Shown: positions 13,353 to 20,793 of the stretch, piece after piece | Numbering within the stretch: the first letter of the stretch is position 1 | How the letters are laid out: each line of letters opens with the position of its first letter | DNA from: Dialister sp. UBA7295 | Lineage (GTDB): Bacteria > Bacillota > Negativicutes > Veillonellales > Dialisteraceae | Assembly (NCBI GenBank): GCA_002471975.1 | Contig: DKQZ01000106.1 | Coordinates: forward strand, 38,413 to 67,749 | Length of the DNA: 29,337 nt | Direction of reading: 5' to 3' | Position numbers and translations under genes: made by a program | The notes under the pieces: generated by a model | The model's database searches: none | What the model was told of the DNA's origin: nothing | Seen by the model: only the letters and a program-made list of their open reading frames with translations

Positions 13353-14541
13353 GAAGAAGCCAGTCTGCCGGGTCGATGACCTGAATGCCCTCATACTGCC
13401 AGGCAGGCTGATAAATGCGGGCAATCAGCACTTTCGGGTATCCGTCCCGGATAGCCAGAAGCGGCGCCACTTCCCGGTCGAAGGTTTTTTCCCCGGAAAT
13501 ATCATTGCATACCTGGATATAAATCTTTTCTCCACCCCGGATGGCAACGAAGTCGATTTCCTTTTTATAGAGAACTCCTGCATAGACCTCATAGCCCCGG
13601 CGGAGGAGTTCGACAGCCACTATATTTTCCAGGATATGTCCATAATCCATATTTCTTGTGCCCAGCCTGGCCGTGCGGAAACTGTGGTCAGCAAGGTAAT
13701 ACTTGTTTTCTGTCTTCAGGTATTTCTTCCCCCTTACGTCATAGCGGCGGACCGGGTAAAAGGCAAAGGCCCGGCAGAGATACTCCATATAGCGGGCCAC
13801 GGTTTTATGATCCGCCCTCGTCCGATTGGAGGAAAGAGTATCGGTCACCTTTCGGATGGAAGTCAGATTTCCCACATTATCCATGAGGTAATCCAGAATT
13901 TCTTCCAGCAGGGGCTGATTCCTGATTTTATACTTATTGATGATATCCCGCACAATGAGGGCATTCATGACGTCACTGTTCAGGTACCTGTATCGCTGCG
14001 ATGCCTCCCGATACAGGTAGGAGCCCGCCATGCCGCCGGCGGCCATGTAGTCAGACAGGCTGCCATAAAGATTTTGGGATGGGAAATAGGCCAGATATTC
14101 CCCAAAGGAAAAGGGAAATACGGGAATCTCAAAAGTCCGGCCCACGAACAGGGTAGCCAGGTCACTGCTCTGGAGGAACGCATTGGAACCGGTGACGTAA
14201 AGGTCATACTTTTCCTTCGCATGGAGGCTGTTCACTGCTTTCTCGAAACCGTCGCACATCTGGATTTCATCGATGAGGACGTAATTATTTCTGCCTTCTT
14301 CATAATGGTCCTCGATGAAAGCTTCCAGGGCATGGTATTCCAGGAGATCTTCAAATTCCGTGAGATTGAAATTGATATGAATCACATGGCCTTCGGGGTC
14401 CAGGGACGGGAGCCTTCTGTGCCAGGCATCCATGAGCTGGGACTTTCCCGCGCGGCGGATGCCCGTAATGACCTTGATATCCGGGATGAGCCTTACGCTT
14501 TCCAGCTCTTTCAGGTAATCGGTTCGTTCAATCAGCTTCAT
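13336..14541 (-). CDS. AAA+ ATPase with DUF4143 domain (ATPase 2)
   Basis: A 401-residue AAA_14/DUF4143 protein. Walker A is GIRRAGKS (27-34) and Walker B is YVLIDEIQM; a helical winged region lies near 200-270, and the C-terminal domain has EIDFVAIRGG. Where ATPase 1 has IEVKSS, this protein has IQVCND, so the ExK pair of a PD-(D/E)XK-like site is missing. The ATG at 14541 has the site AAAAGGAGGCGATTCC and a promoter (14563-14592) whose -35 lies inside a 41-bp palindrome. A 40/41-identical palindrome covers the stop codon, so the gene is framed by direct copies. Autoregulation, or mobility as a palindrome-bounded cassette, are both possible. Cellular role unknown. Confidence 0.9.
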   Translation of the reverse strand: MKLIERTDYLKELESVRLIPDIKVITGIRRAGKSQLMDAWHRRLPSLDPEGHVIHINFNLTEFEDLLEYHALEAFIEDHYEEGRNNYVLIDEIQMCDGFEKAVNSLHAKEKYDLYVTGSNAFLQSSDLATLFVGRTFEIPVFPFSFGEYLAYFPSQNLYGSLSDYMAAGGMAGSYLYREASQRYRYLNSDVMNALIVRDIINKYKIRNQPLLEEILDYLMDNVGNLTSIRKVTDTLSSNRTRADHKTVARYMEYLCRAFAFYPVRRYDVRGKKYLKTENKYYLADHSFRTARLGTRNMDYGHILENIVAVELLRRGYEVYAGVLYKKEIDFVAIRGGEKIYIQVCNDISGEKTFDREVAPLLAIRDGYPKVLIARIYQPAWQYEGIQVIDPADWLLPIPQK

Positions 14542-14562
14542 GGAATCGCCTCCTTTTCATGT

Positions 14563-14592
14563 ATTATATCATTTCTATTCCCCAAATTTGAA
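14563..14592 (-). promoter_or_regulatory. Promoter of ATPase 2 within the palindrome
   Basis: Perfect TATAAT (14563-14568); TTCAAA (14587-14592) with an 18-bp spacer falls in the palindrome at 14575-14615, so a protein bound there would cover the -35 region. Confidence 0.55.
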
Positions 14593-14615
14593 AAATTTTC
14601 ATTTTTGGGGAATAG
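14575..14615. repeat. 41-bp palindrome, copy B (ATPase 2 promoter)
   Basis: Same sequence as 13312-13352 except T for C at the 14th position. 18 of 20 arm positions pair. Confidence 0.85.
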
Positions 14616-14744
14616 AAATATATGAAATCGGCCGCTGCCTTATTCAATTTCCTTATGGAAAGGCCCTCCAAATACCGGCCGGTCGTGAAAACGAAAAAAT
14701 TAACGTATTTCTAATGATACAAAATGAAATTTTTTCTACTATAT

Positions 14745-15093
14745 GTATAGGAAGGCAAAAAGAACGAGGCCTCGGGCCGAGCTCCAACCGATCCGCCAGG
14801 CGCCCAGAAATTTAAGGCGGATTCGGAGCAAGACCCACGTGTTCTTCCAGTTCTCCTTCCTCGAGGATTCTGAAATTCCAAAGTTGTTATGAAAAAGCAA
14901 ATAAACCTCCGAATCCGAAATGATTCAGTAACGGCAGCCTCGCTCCGTACCCAGTCACGGGAAGCATATCCCAATGCGGGAATTCCTGCTGCCCTATTGA
15001 CAGGTAAGACCGAAACTCCGGAAAACGAACAATTCCTCGCTCCGGTCGTTTATTCTACTGCCTGAAAGCCGCCCATTCCGTGGGCGGCTTTTT
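14745..15093 (+). ncRNA. Probable standalone structured RNA, unidentified
   Basis: About 350 nt without a plausible reading frame, in ordinary-GC DNA free of the window's repeats, ending in a textbook terminator (15068-15093) with no plus-strand gene before it. Stems visible: GCTCC/GGAGC enclosing TCCGCC/GGCGGA (about 14780-14828); GGCAGC (from 14934) with GCTGCC (to 14995); GACCG/CGGTC (about 15009-15050); CAGG/CCTG closing near the 3' end. CGGATTCGGAG near 14817 is exactly complementary to CTCCGAATCCG near 14908, giving an alternative long-range fold. The decamer CCTCGCTCCG occurs twice. The 5' end is uncertain; ACTATATGTATAGG just upstream may contain the -10 box. I could not match it to tmRNA, RNase P, SRP or a known riboswitch; 6S RNA or a clade-specific RNA remain open. 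Confidence 0.5.
15068..15093 (+). terminator. Terminator of the candidate RNA
   Basis: GCCGCCCA-TTCCG-TGGGCGGC followed by five T. Confidence 0.9.
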
Positions 15094-15490
15094 GTGTTTC
15101 GCTGCATGGAAGCTGTCATTTGCCGGAATCCCGTCAGGGCCTGTGGATTCGATCTGGTGGAGTCTGGGAATTTCTATGCAATTATCGATTCTTCGAATCG
15201 ATTTGCCCTCTCACCCCCTTCGGGGGAGCTCTCCCGGGGGAGAGCCTTCCCGCGACCAGATGGTGGCGATTCGATGGGATTGTTTCGCTGGTCAGCCTCA
15301 TTTTTGAACCTGTCTTTGTACATTCCTCCTATAAGCTGCACGCCCATGAATTTGCGCCGCACCGTCCCGATGGCCCTGATTCCTGAAATAGATTTTCCCA
15401 TCCCCGAAAGGAAAGTCTTTATCCCCTGTTTCCATAAAAATGGGTGCTTTTATGGATTGATGGCGCCGCCTTCACTGACCACTTTTAACC
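15094..15490. repeat. Gene-free spacer with repeat fragments
   Basis: No credible gene. It contains a CTCTCCCGGGGGAGAG hairpin (about 15227-15244), a partial GTCAGCCTCAT module (15292-15302), a degenerate composite element at 15340-15365 (GCGCCGCACC) and another at 15433-15490 (GGGTGC..GGCGCC, then CCTTCACTGACCACTTTT), both in minus orientation. Confidence 0.45.
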
Positions 15491-15493
15491 CAC

Positions 15494-15525
15494 AAAAAAG
15501 CAGGCTCCTTTCGAAGTCTGCTTTT
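15494..15525 (-). terminator. pfkA terminator
   Basis: Minus strand AAAGCAG / CTGCTTT with an interrupted inner stem, followed by TTTTTTG, 13 nt after the pfkA stop. Confidence 0.8.
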
Positions 15526-15537
15526 CTTTTGGAAATA

Positions 15538-16533
15538 TTACAGTCCTGTCTCCCGTACGTCTCCGTCGGTCTGGGCGGCTCCGAGCATGACGGCGAGGTT
15601 ATAGAGCTGTTCATGGAAGGGTTCTTTGATTTTCTTGGCTTCCCCATAGGGAAGGATGATGACTTTTCCCTGTCTGGTGCCTATCAGGGCTCCTGTTTCT
15701 CCATCGAGCAGGGCCTGGACGGAGGCGGCGCCTAAGATGGAGGCAAGCTGTCCATCCCGGGCTGTGGGCTGTCCGCCTCGCTGGATGAAGCCAAGTATGG
15801 TGGTGCAGATGTCGATATCTGTCCTTTCTTTGAGCCAGTCTCCCAGGGCCCTGCCGTCATCGGCTCCTTCGGCGCAGATGATGATGGAATTGGTCCTTCC
15901 TGCTTCCATCTGGAGTTTCAGGGACCGAGCCAGTTTTTCACGGCTGAAGGGAACTTCGGGGACCAGAATGTATTCGGCCCCGCAGGCAATTCCTGCGTCG
16001 AGGGCTATATTTCCTGCAAATCGTCCCATCACTTCCACAATGGCTGCCCGGTTATGGGCAGAAGCCGTGTCCCGGATCCGGCTGACGGCTGAAACTACGG
16101 CATTGACTGCCGTATCATGTCCAATGGTTTCATCGGTTCCATGCATGTCATTATCGATGGTCCCGGGCATGGTGACGGTGGGAATCCCGAGGTTTGTCAG
16201 TTTTTCGGCACCCTGGATGGAACCGTCTCCCCCGATGACGATGAGTCCGTCGATTCCCCGTTTCCGCAGGATGTCCGCTCCTTTTTTCTGGTAGGATTCT
16301 TCGAAGAATTCCTTGCACCGTGCCGTTTTCAGGATGGTTCCCCCGCGGAGAATGATGCCGGAGACGGAGGAGGAATTCATGGGTACCATGTCATCCTCAA
16401 TGAGTCCCGAGTAGCCGCGATAGATTCCATAAATTTCAAGTCCTTTGGCCAGGCTCGTCCGCACGACGCTCCGGATGGCCGCATTCATCCCCGGCGCATC
16501 GCCGCCGGACGTCAAAACTGCCAGTCGTTTCAT
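15538..16533 (-). CDS. pfkA: ATP-dependent 6-phosphofructokinase
   Basis: Phosphorylates fructose 6-phosphate to fructose 1,6-bisphosphate, the committed glycolytic step. The 331 residues match family length. Visible motifs are GGDAPGMNAAIR (10-21), GGDGS (101-105) and PGTIDND with catalytic Asp127, followed by GTDETIGHDTA. Gly104 and Gly124 are the residues that mark ATP-using enzymes, as opposed to PPi-using ones, which carry Asp and Lys there. The sugar-phosphate loop MGRFAGNIAL is also present. The ATG at 16533 has TAAGGAGGATACT before it; a 31-residue upstream extension of the frame lacks such a site. It is a monocistronic gene ending at the hairpin 15497-15524; the upstream 700 bp hold a tandem repeat array, and I could not assign its promoter with confidence. 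Confidence 0.97.
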   Translation of the reverse strand: MKRLAVLTSGGDAPGMNAAIRSVVRTSLAKGLEIYGIYRGYSGLIEDDMVPMNSSSVSGIILRGGTILKTARCKEFFEESYQKKGADILRKRGIDGLIVIGGDGSIQGAEKLTNLGIPTVTMPGTIDNDMHGTDETIGHDTAVNAVVSAVSRIRDTASAHNRAAIVEVMGRFAGNIALDAGIACGAEYILVPEVPFSREKLARSLKLQMEAGRTNSIIICAEGADDGRALGDWLKERTDIDICTTILGFIQRGGQPTARDGQLASILGAASVQALLDGETGALIGTRQGKVIILPYGEAKKIKEPFHEQLYNLAVMLGAAQTDGDVRETGL

Positions 16534-16723
16534 AGTATCCTCCTTATTCCAATCATAGTCCATTGTCCTTCCGGTTTCGAAGCGGATTTCGGATGGCGGG
16601 AAGGTGGATTTTCCTTCGAAAATCAATTTTTATCATTTTTCCCAATTTGCGGGAACCATCATCCTGCTATTTCCCTGTGGCAGGATAAAATATAGGAAAC
16701 AGGGAAATCCGTGGTCATTACAA

Positions 16724-17216
16724 ATGACTCCCTCTCTCCGGTACCAGTCAAATGACTCAATCAAAAGGTCCTCACATGCCTCTGACTTCCCGGTATTGCT
16801 CCATTTGTCTCTACCCGAAGCCGGCACAAGTGACTCTACCTCCCCGATATCGTCCAATCGCCTCAACCCCAAGCGTCTCATGTGACTCTGACTTCCCGGT
16901 ATCGCCCGATTGTCTCACCCCAAAGCGCCTCATGTGCCTCTAACTTCCCGATACCGCCCGATTGCCTCTACCCAAAGGTCCTCAAATGCCTCTGACTTCC
17001 CGGTATTGCTCCATTGTCTCTATCCGAAATCGCCTCATGTGCCTCTAACTTCCCGATACCGCTCCATTGTCTCTACCCAAAGGTCCTCAAATGACTCTAA
17101 CTTCCCGATATCGCTCCACTGTCTCTACCCGAAGTCAGCACCTGCGACTCTACCTTCCCGGTATTGCTCCATTTGTCTCTATCCGAAATCGGCACAGGTA
17201 CCTCTAACTTCCCGTC
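16724..17216. repeat. Tandem array of about 52-bp units
   Basis: Roughly nine degenerate head-to-tail units of 51-55 bp, each reading GTG(A/C)CTCTAACTTCCCGATA, then CGCTCCATTGTCTCTACCC and an AAAGGTCCTCAA-like end. Units near 16877, 16929 and 17036 begin GTG(A/C)CTCT(G/A)ACTTCCCG. Each unit seems built of two similar halves, one around CTCTAACTTCCCGA and one around CTCTACCCGA. The length is not a multiple of three, so it is not a repeat protein. The junction CGCCTCATGTGCCTCTAAC..CGATA resembles the GTCAGCCTCATATGTGGCTCTAACGATA modules near the window start. Confidence 0.8.
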
Positions 17217-17251
17217 AAGCAAAAGAGCAGAGACCGTCTCCCTCTCTGCTC
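17217..17251 (-). terminator. Terminator of the pilus operon
   Basis: Minus strand GAGCAGAGA / TCTCTGCTC (9 bp, 9-nt loop), then TTTTGCTT. The stem begins inside the stop codon of the last gene. Confidence 0.8.
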
Positions 17252-17813
17252 AGTAGTTATTATTTCTCCCCGTATTTCTTCTTTCCTGGAATGTGACGTG
17301 GTGCTGGTCTATATATCGCGCGATGAGGAGGGCGGTCTGTTCGGGGTGATTGTTTGTCGTATTCACGACTAAATCGACCCGGTCTTTCCATTTGGCCCAT
17401 TTGCGGAGCATCTGGCGTACATAGCCGTCCACGTCTCCATAGTCCATGGTGGGCCGTTTCCCGATTCTTCTCCGCACCCTTTCGGCGAGGCGGAAGGGTT
17501 TCGCGTAGAGGAGCACCATGAGTCCATGCTCCGAGAGGAGGTGGAATTTCTCCTCCGTCATGGGATAGTTTCCTCCCATGGCGATCACCGCTTCGTGGTA
17601 ATAGCGGACGTGATTGATAATCTGCATTTCTTTTTCCGCGAAGGCTTCCGGTCCGGCGTATTTGTAGTAATCTGCGATTTTCAGGCCCGTGTCTCTTTCC
17701 ATCATGCGGTCCGTGTCTGCCAGCTGCCACTCCAGGCCGTCAGAGAGGATTTTTGCTGCCCGGCTTTTCCCTGTTCCCATAGGACCGATGAGGACGATGT
17801 TTCTCTTGATCAT
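17250..17813 (-). CDS. Shikimate-kinase-like P-loop kinase, divergent
   Basis: The 187-residue protein has the shikimate kinase/gluconate kinase fold: Walker A GPMGTGKS (10-17), the LADTD acidic motif (31-35) and a GKRPTM lid segment. Two hallmarks are altered. The G-E-x-x-F-R-x-x-E motif is GPEAFAEKE, so the shikimate-binding Arg is Ala, and the GGG substrate loop is MGGN. It may therefore phosphorylate another small molecule, or be an inactive paralogue. The ATG at 17813 follows GAGGTACCT. The start lies 74 bp inside the preceding PilO-like gene, so it appears to be the last gene of the pilus operon; shikimate genes are common neighbours of pil operons in other bacteria, but the pairing here may be incidental. 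Confidence 0.75.
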   Translation of the reverse strand: MIKRNIVLIGPMGTGKSRAAKILSDGLEWQLADTDRMMERDTGLKIADYYKYAGPEAFAEKEMQIINHVRYYHEAVIAMGGNYPMTEEKFHLLSEHGLMVLLYAKPFRLAERVRRRIGKRPTMDYGDVDGYVRQMLRKWAKWKDRVDLVVNTTNNHPEQTALLIARYIDQHHVTFQERRNTGRNNNY

Positions 17814-18300
17814 AGGTACCTCGGCTTTGGAACGTCCGGATCTCCACTTCGTAGGCAAGGACGTCTCCTGCCCGCTTCAAACTTCTGAGATCCATGGCGC
17901 ACCATCTATTCTTACTATTTATTATACCAAAGCTCTGCACCATTTGTGGGAAATCTGCGGTTCCTGAAATACGAAATTTTTTGATTTCTCCCCGGGGCCC
18001 TTCTTCCCCTTCTTCTTCGGAAATAGAATTCACTTTCACCCCCGTGGTTTCGAGGGAGGCTGCCAGGCTTTCGCCGGAGACGGGGCGGAGCAATTCCTGC
18101 AGGAAGGGCAGGGCCGACGGGCGTTCGGGAAGGGCGCTGAAGGTCTTTATTTCTTCATTTTCCAGGTTAAGGGAGTCCGCCCGGTCCTGTTCTGTCCGTC
18201 CTGCCAGGGTAAACCAGCCGCCCAGGGCGAGAAAGAGAAGGGCAGAGAGGGCGAAAAGGCGGGTGTATTTCGTGTTATCCAGAATGCTGCGAAGATTCAT
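17740..18300 (-). CDS. PilO-like pilus alignment protein
   Basis: A 186-residue bitopic protein: a short cytoplasmic N-terminus, one membrane helix (residues about 15-33, LFALSALLFLALGGWFTL), then an extracytoplasmic part with a helix and a small alpha/beta domain (KVNSISEE.., KKFRISGTADFPQMVQSF, AYEVEIRTF), as in PilO/GspM inner-membrane assembly proteins. It overlaps the upstream PilM/N-like gene by 26 bp and has a strong site (AAAGGAGGCAGCC). The last 25 residues are basic, read through the overlap with the next gene, and may be dispensable or reflect a lost stop codon. Sequence similarity to known PilO is weak; position and topology support the call. Confidence 0.65.
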   Translation of the reverse strand: MNLRSILDNTKYTRLFALSALLFLALGGWFTLAGRTEQDRADSLNLENEEIKTFSALPERPSALPFLQELLRPVSGESLAASLETTGVKVNSISEEEGEEGPRGEIKKFRISGTADFPQMVQSFGIINSKNRWCAMDLRSLKRAGDVLAYEVEIRTFQSRGTYDQEKHRPHRSYGNREKPGSKNPL

Positions 18301-19888
18301 GGCTGCCTCCTTTCTCTGCTGTCCTGGAGACGGTGAATTTCACAAGTTTCGTCCGGCTGTCTACCTGCCGCTCCACCCGAAGGTCTCCGCCCCAGGAAGT
18401 GCGGAGAAAATTCTGGAAGGAGAGAAGGGCGGAAGGCGATGCGGCGCTGCCTTTGATGCGGGAGATCCCGTCTTCGCTTTCTATTTCATTCAGCACGATG
18501 CCGGAGGGCTCCCCTTCTCCCAGAGCGATGAGCCGGTTTTCCCAATTCTCACTGGAGGCATCGAGCTTCTTCAGGAGGGTTTTCAATTCCTCTTCCTGCC
18601 GCCTTGCCATGCGGGCATCGATCATCCGCTCTTTTTCAGGTTTGAGGGAGAGGGCTTCCGCTTCCAGGGTGCTCACTTCGTGCCTGGCGCTGAGGAAAGA
18701 CCCGAAGGAAAAGGTGAAAAAGAGGAAAGCTGCCGCGAAGGCGAGTTCCGAGAGGCGAAGGTATTTATTATTTCTATTATATAAGGGGTTCTGCCGCTCC
18801 GAGAGGGGCAGGGTGAGGGTCCGCTCTTCGGCATGGCGAAAGAGGAAGGCCATTTCCTGGAAGGGCGTGAGTTCTTCCTCGAAATCCGAATTCCAGAGCC
18901 ACACGGTGCCGGGCGGGAGGTATTCTCTTGGCGTTTCTTCTTCATCATCGAGGAAATCTTTCGAATGATCTTCGCCGGAATCATCCTCGGAATCTTCCGG
19001 CTCTTCTTCATATTCTCCGATGGGGCTCATGTCCGGGTCTTCTTCCCCGCCGCTTTCGGGGAGGTCTTCTTTTTCTTCCAGGTCCCATTCGTCCGTCTCT
19101 TCGGAAGTGTTTTCTTCCGCCGGAGTGATTTCCTCTTCCAGCCATTCTTTCCACTCTTCTTCCCGTTCCTCATCGCAGTCGGAGAGGGGAATGAAGAAAC
19201 AGGGCGCTTTCCGGAGGCCGAAGTTTCGGAGCGTATTTTTCATAAAGAGGGCCCCTTTGCCCCGGTCTTCTTCCCGAAGGATGCGGCTTCGGATGAGTCC
19301 TTTCTTGCGGAAAAGGAGGATGCCCGAATACCTTCTCCCATAAAAGGCAAAGTATTCGTCTTCTGAGAGCGGTACCGCTGTCACGGGGATGGCTTCATAG
19401 ATATACCGTCCCTCTTCTTCTGCCGCTTTTTCCCAGAGTTTGATTTCTTCCGTTTTCACCCCTGTCAGGTGTACCTCCCAGCCTTCATGGGTATGGCGCA
19501 TCACCGTATGGCCCACGGACCAGGGTTCCCGGCTGTGAAAAGTGCGGTCTTCTTCCCATTTGATGGTTTCCACCATTTCTTCCTCTTCCATGGCGGGATA
19601 TTTCTTGTTGACGATCCTGAGGCGCGGCGAATTGACGAAGACCGTCACGGCCCGCTGGCTCAGCCCTTTTTCTGAAAGGGCCCGGAAAGCGGCCGAAAGG
19701 GTCTCTACCGTCGGTTTCCCTCCCAGAGTCACCGAAGCCTGGCGGAGAAATTTTCCCTTTTCCATTTCCACGGCCCAGAGGGTATCACAGAGAAGGACGC
19801 AGATGAGCCGGGGCCCCCGAAGGGCAGTCAGGCGCTGCCACAGAGGAAGGCTTTTGGTTTCTTTCACTAAATCTTCAAATTCTGTCAC
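18275..19888 (-). CDS. PilM/PilN-like fusion with acidic linker
   Basis: Probable inner-membrane platform component of a type IV pilus or pseudopilus. Residue numbers count from the ATG at 19897. Residues 1-235 look like a degenerate PilM/GspL actin-like cytoplasmic domain. 241-325 is a strongly acidic, probably disordered linker (long runs of Glu and Asp). One membrane helix follows at about 384-402, then a PilN-like region with a coiled coil (408-450) and a small alpha/beta domain to 528. PilM and PilN are normally separate proteins. For the start, GGAGG directly abuts the ATG at 19897, too close for use; the in-frame GTG at 19888 has 9-nt spacing and is preferred. It overlaps its neighbours on both sides, so translation is probably coupled. 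Confidence 0.65.
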   Translation of the reverse strand: MTEFEDLVKETKSLPLWQRLTALRGPRLICVLLCDTLWAVEMEKGKFLRQASVTLGGKPTVETLSAAFRALSEKGLSQRAVTVFVNSPRLRIVNKKYPAMEEEEMVETIKWEEDRTFHSREPWSVGHTVMRHTHEGWEVHLTGVKTEEIKLWEKAAEEEGRYIYEAIPVTAVPLSEDEYFAFYGRRYSGILLFRKKGLIRSRILREEDRGKGALFMKNTLRNFGLRKAPCFFIPLSDCDEEREEEWKEWLEEEITPAEENTSEETDEWDLEEKEDLPESGGEEDPDMSPIGEYEEEPEDSEDDSGEDHSKDFLDDEEETPREYLPPGTVWLWNSDFEEELTPFQEMAFLFRHAEERTLTLPLSERQNPLYNRNNKYLRLSELAFAAAFLFFTFSFGSFLSARHEVSTLEAEALSLKPEKERMIDARMARRQEEELKTLLKKLDASSENWENRLIALGEGEPSGIVLNEIESEDGISRIKGSAASPSALLSFQNFLRTSWGGDLRVERQVDSRTKLVKFTVSRTAEKGGSHESSQHSG

Positions 19889-20273
19889 TGCCCGCATCCT
19901 CCACTTTCAGTTTCCTTACCCCATCCTCTTCCTCAACGGAATAGGAAATATGAACGTACCTTTTGTAATCCCCGTTTTCCGCCGCTGCCCGGGACGTCAG
20001 TTCCCCGCCGTCCCTTCCTTCTGAGTTTTCCACCGTCACCACCCGGTCATTCACCCGAAAGGTGACCTGCCGGCCCAGAGGGCCCGTTTTCAGCGCCTGG
20101 AGGCCCCAGTTGGCCCCGCTTTCCGCCGCATACACCGATTTCAAACCTTCCTCATAGACCGAAAGGGCGGCCCTGCTTCTTCCTGCAAAGTACAGGAAAT
20201 AGCCGGACACCGTGACGAGAGTTGAGAGGAAGATGAGGAGCATCAGGGAAAGGCTCCCTTTCCGCCTATTCAT
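19875..20273 (-). CDS. PilX-like minor pilin
   Basis: The 132-residue protein has a short basic leader (MNRRKG), a hydrophobic helix (SLSLMLLIFLSTLVTVSGYFL) and then YAAESGANWGLQAL, the AAESG segment typical of PilX-type minor pilins. The residue at +5 after the probable cleavage site G6/S7 is Met, not Glu. The ATG at 20273 has AAGGGGAAGATCT upstream and overlaps the stop of the previous gene by 8 bp; longer versions lack a site. It is expected to be processed by the prepilin peptidase at 21588 and to sit at the pilus tip or in priming complexes. Confidence 0.72.
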   Translation of the reverse strand: MNRRKGSLSLMLLIFLSTLVTVSGYFLYFAGRSRAALSVYEEGLKSVYAAESGANWGLQALKTGPLGRQVTFRVNDRVVTVENSEGRDGGELTSRAAAENGDYKRYVHISYSVEEEDGVRKLKVEDAGSDRI

Positions 20274-20793
20274 AGATCTTCCCCTTTTCATAAAAATCCG
20301 CATAGGGCAGGATGGAGGTCTCGAAATCCCTCTGCTGTCCCTCTTTTGCCTGTCCAAGAGTAAAGGAAATATGGAGAGGCCCCAGGGCCTGCCGCCGGAA
20401 AAGTCCTTTCTCGCCTTCAGCCAGGGGTATTTCTTCCCCGCTTCCCGATTTTTCTCCTGTTACCGGTTCCACGAGGCCATTGTACAGAGTCAGTTTCAGC
20501 TTTTCCTGATTCAGCGAAAAGCGATAGGGCGAAACGGCACCGTACTCATTTTTCGCATAACAGGTATAAGAGGAGCTGCCGAGAGGCTGCACAGCAGTAT
20601 TTTTCGTATTTCTTATTTTTTCCGTCATGAAATCCATAGCGAAAAGTCCGGTCTCTCCCATTTTTCCACGTATTTCATCCAGGGCCAGAAGATTGGCTGC
20701 GCGCCCGGCCAGAGGGAAGACGGAGGCTGCCAGGGTTGAAATGAGGAGAAGCCCTGCGAGAGCTTCCAGAAGAAGAAATCCTTTCCGTTTCAT
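20266..20793 (-). CDS. Prepilin-like minor pilin (PilW/ComGF type)
   Basis: 175 residues with a class III leader: MKRKG cut before FLLLEALAGLLL, with Glu at +5. The rest is a predicted beta-rich pilin globule. Position after a GspI-like gene and length fit PilW/GspJ/ComGF. It overlaps the preceding gene by ATGA, giving translational coupling; its site GGAGGAACG lies within the last codons of that gene. Confidence 0.75.
   Translation of the reverse strand: MKRKGFLLLEALAGLLLISTLAASVFPLAGRAANLLALDEIRGKMGETGLFAMDFMTEKIRNTKNTAVQPLGSSSYTCYAKNEYGAVSPYRFSLNQEKLKLTLYNGLVEPVTGEKSGSGEEIPLAEGEKGLFRRQALGPLHISFTLGQAKEGQQRDFETSILPYADFYEKGKIYE

Noticed and set aside
13342..14625. 427-codon plus-strand frame opposite ATPase 2
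   Set aside because: Antisense shadow; the minus-strand product has clear Walker motifs, promoter and ribosome site.
14745..15093. tmRNA, RNase P or SRP RNA
   Set aside because: No tRNA-like ends or tag frame, no GAGGAAAGTCC motif, and no GGTCAGG..GGAAGGAAGCAGC motif on either strand.
15094..15735. Plus-strand protein of about 213 codons
   Set aside because: Runs from repeat fragments into the antisense of pfkA; no ribosome site or domain.
16910..17296. Repeat-rich protein encoded by the tandem array
   Set aside because: Unit length of about 52 bp is not a multiple of three, units shift frame, and there is no ribosome site.
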